Assembly: GCF_030693625.1 (NCBI RefSeq)
Contig: NZ_JAUYAF010000035.1
Span: forward strand, 62,001-126,000
Reading direction: 5' to 3'
Length of the DNA stretch: 64,000 bases
From: Phenylobacterium sp.
GTDB lineage: Bacteria; Pseudomonadota; Alphaproteobacteria; Caulobacterales; Caulobacteraceae
Part shown: positions 60,665-64,000 of the stretch, piece after piece
Position numbering within the stretch: the first letter of the stretch is position 1
Layout of the letters: the number at the start of each line of letters is the position of its first letter
The notes under the pieces: model-generated
The model's database searches: none
What the model was told of the DNA's origin: nothing
The model's input: the letters and a program-made list of their open reading frames with translations, nothing else
Translations under genes and position numbers: made by a program

Positions 60665-61555
60665 ATGCGCTACCGCCCCTTCGGCTCCAGCGGCAAGGCG
60701 GTTTCGGCCATCAGCCTGCTGCTGCGCGAAGCCCCCAACATGACCACCCCGCACGCGTGGCGGACCCTGGTGTTCGGCGCCATGGAGAGCGGGGTCAACT
60801 GCTTCGAGATCACCGCCGGCTCCGACATCATGGCGCTGGGCTTCGGCGAGGCGCTGCGCGCGGTGGAGCGGCGGCTGATCGCCATTGGCTGGCGCATCCA
60901 TGGCGACTCTCGCAAGGTGCTCACCGCCGAGGCCATCTCCAACAGCGTACGTGGCGGCCTGGCCAAGACCGGGGCCGGCTATTTCGACGTCCTGATGCTG
61001 GACGAGGCGGCCTTCGAGACCCTGGCCCCCGACGGCCATGGCTACCTCGCCGACCTCCGGGCCGCGGGCCTGGTTCTGCAGATGGGCGTGGTGGGGGACG
61101 GCGACAGCATCGAGGCCTGTCTCGAGAGCGGTCTCTTCGACGTCCTGGCCACCCCCTTCAACCTGGTGTCTGACTGGAAGGCTCGCCGGCGGATCAAGGA
61201 CGCCTCGGCCCGCGACATGACCATGATCGCCTATGACCCCTTCCCGGCCGCCCTGTGCCGGCCGGCGGGTGGTGGCGGTTCGATCAGGACCAGCCTTTTC
61301 AAGCGCGCCGAGCCCCTGGCCGGCGCGGGCACCTACGCCTTCCTGCACCAGACCCACGGCTGGTCGGCTGAAGAGATATGCCTGGCCTACGCTCTCACCG
61401 AGCCTGCCTTCGCGTCGGTCCAGGTGGAGCAGTTCCGGACCGAGGCGATCGAGCGCCTCGCCCTGATCACCGACAAGGACCTGCCCACCGGGGTCGCCGC
61501 CCAGATCGAGATGGCCCGCTTCAGCGCTGACAACAACGAGCAGCGACGCGCCTGA
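60665..61555 (+). CDS. Aldo/keto reductase-like protein, probably not catalytic
   Basis: A 296-aa protein: MRYRPFGSSGKAVSAISLLL is a typical AKR start, but the catalytic Asp-Tyr region, usually FDTADxYG, reads NCFEITAGSDIM, and the active-site Tyr, Lys and His are not evident. The barrel otherwise looks intact (GYFDVLMLD, VLATPFNLVSDW, FASVQVEQF). Placement between bolA and grxD suggests a role with Fe-S trafficking or simply cotranscription. Enzymatic activity is doubtful. Confidence 0.8.
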   Translation: MRYRPFGSSGKAVSAISLLLREAPNMTTPHAWRTLVFGAMESGVNCFEITAGSDIMALGFGEALRAVERRLIAIGWRIHGDSRKVLTAEAISNSVRGGLAKTGAGYFDVLMLDEAAFETLAPDGHGYLADLRAAGLVLQMGVVGDGDSIEACLESGLFDVLATPFNLVSDWKARRRIKDASARDMTMIAYDPFPAALCRPAGGGGSIRTSLFKRAEPLAGAGTYAFLHQTHGWSAEEICLAYALTEPAFASVQVEQFRTEAIERLALITDKDLPTGVAAQIEMARFSADNNEQRRA

Positions 61556-61641
61556 CAGGTGCGACCAAGCGCGCTGACGCTTGACCCGAGCGCCCCGGCT
61601 CCCTAGCTCTCAGGCGAAGTTTCCGACGAAAGATCCGTCCC

Positions 61642-61986
61642 ATGACCGACGCCGCCACCGCAAACCCCGTCCATGAGTTCATCACCCGGACCGTCACCGA
61701 CAATCCGGTGGTGCTGTTCATGAAAGGGGTGCCCGAGTCACCCCAGTGCGGCTTCTCCGGCCTTGTGGTCCAGGTGCTCGACCATCTGGGGGTCGACTTC
61801 GTGGGCGTGAACGTCCTGCAGGACGCGTCCCTGCGCGACGGCATCAAGACCTTCAGCGACTGGCCGACCATTCCGCAGCTCTATGTGAAGGGCGAATTCG
61901 TCGGCGGCGCCGACATCGTCAAGGAAATGTTCCAGTCGGGCGAACTGAAGCCCCTGCTCATCGAGCAAGGCGTCCTCGCGGCCTAA
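61642..61986 (+). CDS. grxD: Monothiol CGFS glutaredoxin
   Basis: A 114-aa protein: VVLFMKGVPESPQCGFSGLV (CGFS active site) and DWPTIPQLYVKGEFVGGADI. It carries a bridged [2Fe-2S] cluster with glutathione and partners BolA for Fe-S transfer and iron sensing. A thioesterase gene follows after 6 bases. Confidence 0.96.
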   Translation: MTDAATANPVHEFITRTVTDNPVVLFMKGVPESPQCGFSGLVVQVLDHLGVDFVGVNVLQDASLRDGIKTFSDWPTIPQLYVKGEFVGGADIVKEMFQSGELKPLLIEQGVLAA

Positions 61987-61992
61987 GCGCCG

Positions 61993-62412
61993 GTGGCGCA
62001 GCTCCTCGAACCGCCCGAAGGCCAGCAGGTCTTCGAGACCACTTTCACGCCGCAAGCCTCGGATATCGACGCCAATGGCCACGTCAACAACGTGGTCTAT
62101 CTGCGCTGGATCCAGGACATGGCCACCGCCCACTGGGCCGCGCGCCAGCCGCCGGCCAACCAGACCGGTTGGGCTTGGATCGTCCTGCGCCATGAGGTGG
62201 ACTACCGCCGCGCCCTGCTGCCTGGCGAGACGGCCCGCGCCCGCACCTGGGTGGCGAAGAAACCCGAAGGACCCCGCTTCGACCGCTACGTCCGCATCGA
62301 CGGTCCCGACGGCGCCATGTGCGCCCAGGCGGTCACCGTGTGGTGCCTGATCGACTCCATCACCGGCCGCCCCAAGCGGGTGCCCCAGGACATGGTCGAC
62401 CGGTTTATCTGA
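61993..62412 (+). CDS. Hotdog-fold acyl-CoA thioesterase
   Basis: A 139-aa protein of the 4-hydroxybenzoyl-CoA thioesterase group: DIDANGHVNNVVYLRWIQDMA has the catalytic Asp (usually D-x-N-x-HVNN), then HEVDYRRALLPGETARARTWV. It hydrolyses acyl-CoA; substrate unknown. GTG start 6 bases after grxD. Convergent with a lipoprotein gene 3 bases away. Confidence 0.9.
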   Translation: MAQLLEPPEGQQVFETTFTPQASDIDANGHVNNVVYLRWIQDMATAHWAARQPPANQTGWAWIVLRHEVDYRRALLPGETARARTWVAKKPEGPRFDRYVRIDGPDGAMCAQAVTVWCLIDSITGRPKRVPQDMVDRFI

Positions 62413-62415
62413 GAC

Positions 62416-62793
62416 TCAGCTTCCCGGCCCCGTCCATGGGTAGAACGGGTTCAGCACGAACAGCGGCGTACGGCCGGCCACCCCCAGCTCCGCATAGGTG
62501 AAGGTCAAATCGGTGTGTCCCATGGCGAAGGACCGGCAGGGGTCCAGGCGCTTGCGGCCGAAGGCCAGGGTCACCACGTCCCCCTTCCGCTCCACGAAGA
62601 AAGCGAAGTCCTCCTTCTTGGTGCAGCCGTTGGAGGCGACCCGGATGGTCAGGGCCTCCCGGCCGGCGCTGGCTGAATAGAGCGGCTCCAGCTCTCCAAG
62701 CGAGGACCCCGCGGGGGCGACGATGGGCGGGGCGGCGGTGGCGCAGCCGGCGAGCAGGCTCAAGGCCCCGATCAGCAGAAGACGACGATGCAT
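62416..62793 (-). CDS. Lipoprotein of unknown function
   Basis: A 125-aa protein with lipoprotein signal MHRRLLLIGALSLLAGCATA (Cys17). The mature part has a beta-rich pattern with two Cys (ASNGCTKKEDFAFFVE and LDPCRSFAMGH). I do not recognise the family. ATG 62793 starts the signal peptide; the open frame upstream runs into the rpsD terminator. Confidence 0.75.
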   Translation of the reverse strand: MHRRLLLIGALSLLAGCATAAPPIVAPAGSSLGELEPLYSASAGREALTIRVASNGCTKKEDFAFFVERKGDVVTLAFGRKRLDPCRSFAMGHTDLTFTYAELGVAGRTPLFVLNPFYPWTGPGS

Positions 62794-62826
62794 GGCCCCA
62801 CTCCGCCACAGATCGCCCAAAAGCAA

Positions 62827-62852
62827 AAGGCCCCGGATCGCTCCGGGGCCTT
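62827..62852 (-). terminator. Rho-independent terminator of rpsD
   Basis: On the minus strand AAGGCCCCGGA / TCCGGGGCCTT form an 11-base stem with a 4-base loop, followed by TTGCTTTT. It lies 27 bases after the rpsD stop. Confidence 0.85.
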
Positions 62853-62878
62853 CGCAAACTCGGGTAGGTCGAAACCGA

Positions 62879-63496
62879 TCAGGACGAATAGAATTCGATG
62901 ACCAGGTTCGGCTCCATCTTCACGGGGTACGGGACCTCGTTGAATTCCGGCGCGCGGATGAACTTCGCGGTCATCGCCTTGGTGTCCATCTCGATGTAGT
63001 CGGGGGTGTCGCGCTCGCCCGATTGCAGGGCTTCGAGCACGAGGGCCATGTTCTTGGAGCGCTCACGGACGGAGACGATGTCGCCGGCCTTCACGCGGTA
63101 GGAGGCGATGTTGACGCGCTTGCCGTTCACCAGTACGTGGCCGTGGTTCACGAACTGACGGGCGGCGAACACGGTCGGCACGAACTTGGCGCGGTAGACG
63201 ATGGCGTCCAGACGCGATTCCAGCAGGCCGATCAGGTTCTCGGAGGTGTTACCCTTGCGGCGGTCAGCTTCCTCATAGGTGCGGCTGAACTGCTTTTCGG
63301 TCAGGTTGCCGTAGTAGCCCTTCAGCTTCTGCTTGGCGCGCAGCTGCAGGCCGAAATCGGAGACCTTCTGCTTGCGACGCTGCCCGTGCTGGCCGGGGCC
63401 GTACTGGCGAGTGTTCACCGGGGACTTCGGACGACCCCAGATGTTTTCGCCCATCCGGCGGTCGATTTTGTACTTCGCGGAATGCCGCTTAGACAT
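62879..63496 (-). CDS. rpsD: Ribosomal protein S4
   Basis: A 205-aa uS4: [37 protein letters not shown], and the S4 RNA-binding domain [20 protein letters not shown] with [20 protein letters not shown]. It nucleates 30S assembly and binds the 5' domain of 16S rRNA. It is transcribed alone, as in other alphaproteobacteria, with a strong terminator; upstream 63497-63781 is non-coding and should hold its promoter. Confidence 0.98.
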   Translation of the reverse strand: MSKRHSAKYKIDRRMGENIWGRPKSPVNTRQYGPGQHGQRRKQKVSDFGLQLRAKQKLKGYYGNLTEKQFSRTYEEADRRKGNTSENLIGLLESRLDAIVYRAKFVPTVFAARQFVNHGHVLVNGKRVNIASYRVKAGDIVSVRERSKNMALVLEALQSGERDTPDYIEMDTKAMTAKFIRAPEFNEVPYPVKMEPNLVIEFYSS

Positions 63497-63781
63497 AGTA
63501 GCTCTTTCAACACGATCCGGGCCGGCGCCTTCATAAGTGAAGGTGCGATTTCAACGGCGGCGTCCAGATCACCCGTCATAGGTGTCCACAGCCGCCAGGG
63601 TGACCCGGCGGCGCGAAGGGGCGGTTTATGATGCGACGGGACCCGTAAGTCAATCCGGCTGGTCGGCTAGGCGCCCGAGGGCTCAGTCCTGCGGATTGCT
63701 ACGTCGCCGCGCGGCCGTCTGGCCATGGCTGCTCTCGACCGGTTGGCTATCATGGGAGGGTCTGGCCGAGCATCGCGCCTC

Positions 63782-64000
63782 TTACAGTGCCGCGCCCAGT
63801 ACAGCTCTGAGCTCGTTGAGGCGCCGCGCGTCTGCGGGGTGAGAAGAAAGCGCTTCTGGCGGAGCGCCTTGCGTCTCTCTGCGTTCGATCATCCGCTCCC
63901 AAAACCGCAGCGCCGCGAGTGGCTCCATCCCTGCTTTCTTCATGAGTTCCACGCCCACGCGGTCGGCCTCGAGCTCGTGGGTGCGGGAGTAAGGCAGTAG
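63782..64000 (-). CDS. M48 family metalloprotease, C-terminal part (cut by window edge)
   Basis: The last 72 residues of a leftward gene whose start lies beyond the window. YSRTHELEADRVGVELMKKAG contains the third zinc ligand (Glu in ExEAD), and PPEALSSHPADARRLNEL matches the STHP-R-x-x-L region of M48 proteases such as YcaL/LoiP/BepA. The HExxH motif is outside the window. Envelope protein quality control is the likely role. Confidence 0.82.
   Translation of the reverse strand, partial: LLPYSRTHELEADRVGVELMKKAGMEPLAALRFWERMIERRETQGAPPEALSSHPADARRLNELRAVLGAAL

Overview
The window is high-GC chromosomal DNA of an alphaproteobacterium, most likely a member of the Caulobacteraceae (Caulobacter/Phenylobacterium-like). 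Support comes from the DUF1476 (ATP synthase zeta) gene found in that class, a globin-coupled soluble chemoreceptor, the BolA/monothiol glutaredoxin neighbourhood, split FGAM synthase genes (purS, purQ, purL), sequences fitting the general-stress sigma factor EcfG, and strong G/C bias at third codon positions. The genus is inference; no 16S rRNA or tRNA gene was seen.

Layout. 0-6 kb: nfu, divergent from a group III truncated haemoglobin, a 52-aa membrane peptide and a [2Fe-2S] ferredoxin; then a rearranged yjfI-J-C / yjfK-L-M envelope-stress cluster. 6-9 kb: orphan antitoxin, two transglutaminase-like proteins, an N-formylglutamate amidohydrolase-like protein. 9.1-10.8 kb: a tightly coupled operon of alternative oxidase, single-domain receiver, a second group III haemoglobin and a second copy of the small membrane peptide. 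11-21 kb: MgtC-like protein, GST, MFS transporter, SRAP protein, ATP-grasp-like protein, TrxC, Hpt protein, cytochrome c, MocR-type regulator, methyltransferase, GlsB-type stress protein. 21-31 kb: second MFS transporter, an 806-aa octapeptide-repeat protein, a PhoX-like Tat protein, three small stress-type genes behind EcfG-like promoters (one encodes a hemerythrin), a Crp/Fnr-type regulator, secreted proteins. 31-42 kb: third MFS transporter, purB, a complete mla lipid-transport operon, and a split MacAB-type exporter. 42-64 kb: purC-purS-purQ, then about 11 kb of accessory genes (ogt, blaI/blaR-like pair, pta-ackA, nuclease/phospholipase D, penicillin-acylase family enzyme, globin chemoreceptor), then purL, CinA-type amidohydrolase, beta-lactamase-fold hydrolase, bolA, grxD, a thioesterase, rpsD and a partial M48 protease cut by the window edge.

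How it fits together. Gas biology recurs: two group III truncated haemoglobins, an alternative oxidase (a class known to tolerate nitric oxide and cyanide), a globin-coupled chemoreceptor, a hemerythrin, and Fe-S/thiol maintenance genes (nfu, bolA-grxD, trxC). The strongest candidates for undescribed biology are (i) the paralogous 51-52-aa membrane peptides sharing an EHERGM-x-RML motif, each translationally coupled to a group III haemoglobin, and (ii) the 806-aa protein made of about 100 octads arranged in a 56-residue super-repeat. A two-palindrome dispersed repeat occurs twice and each time supplies the stop codon of a leftward gene.
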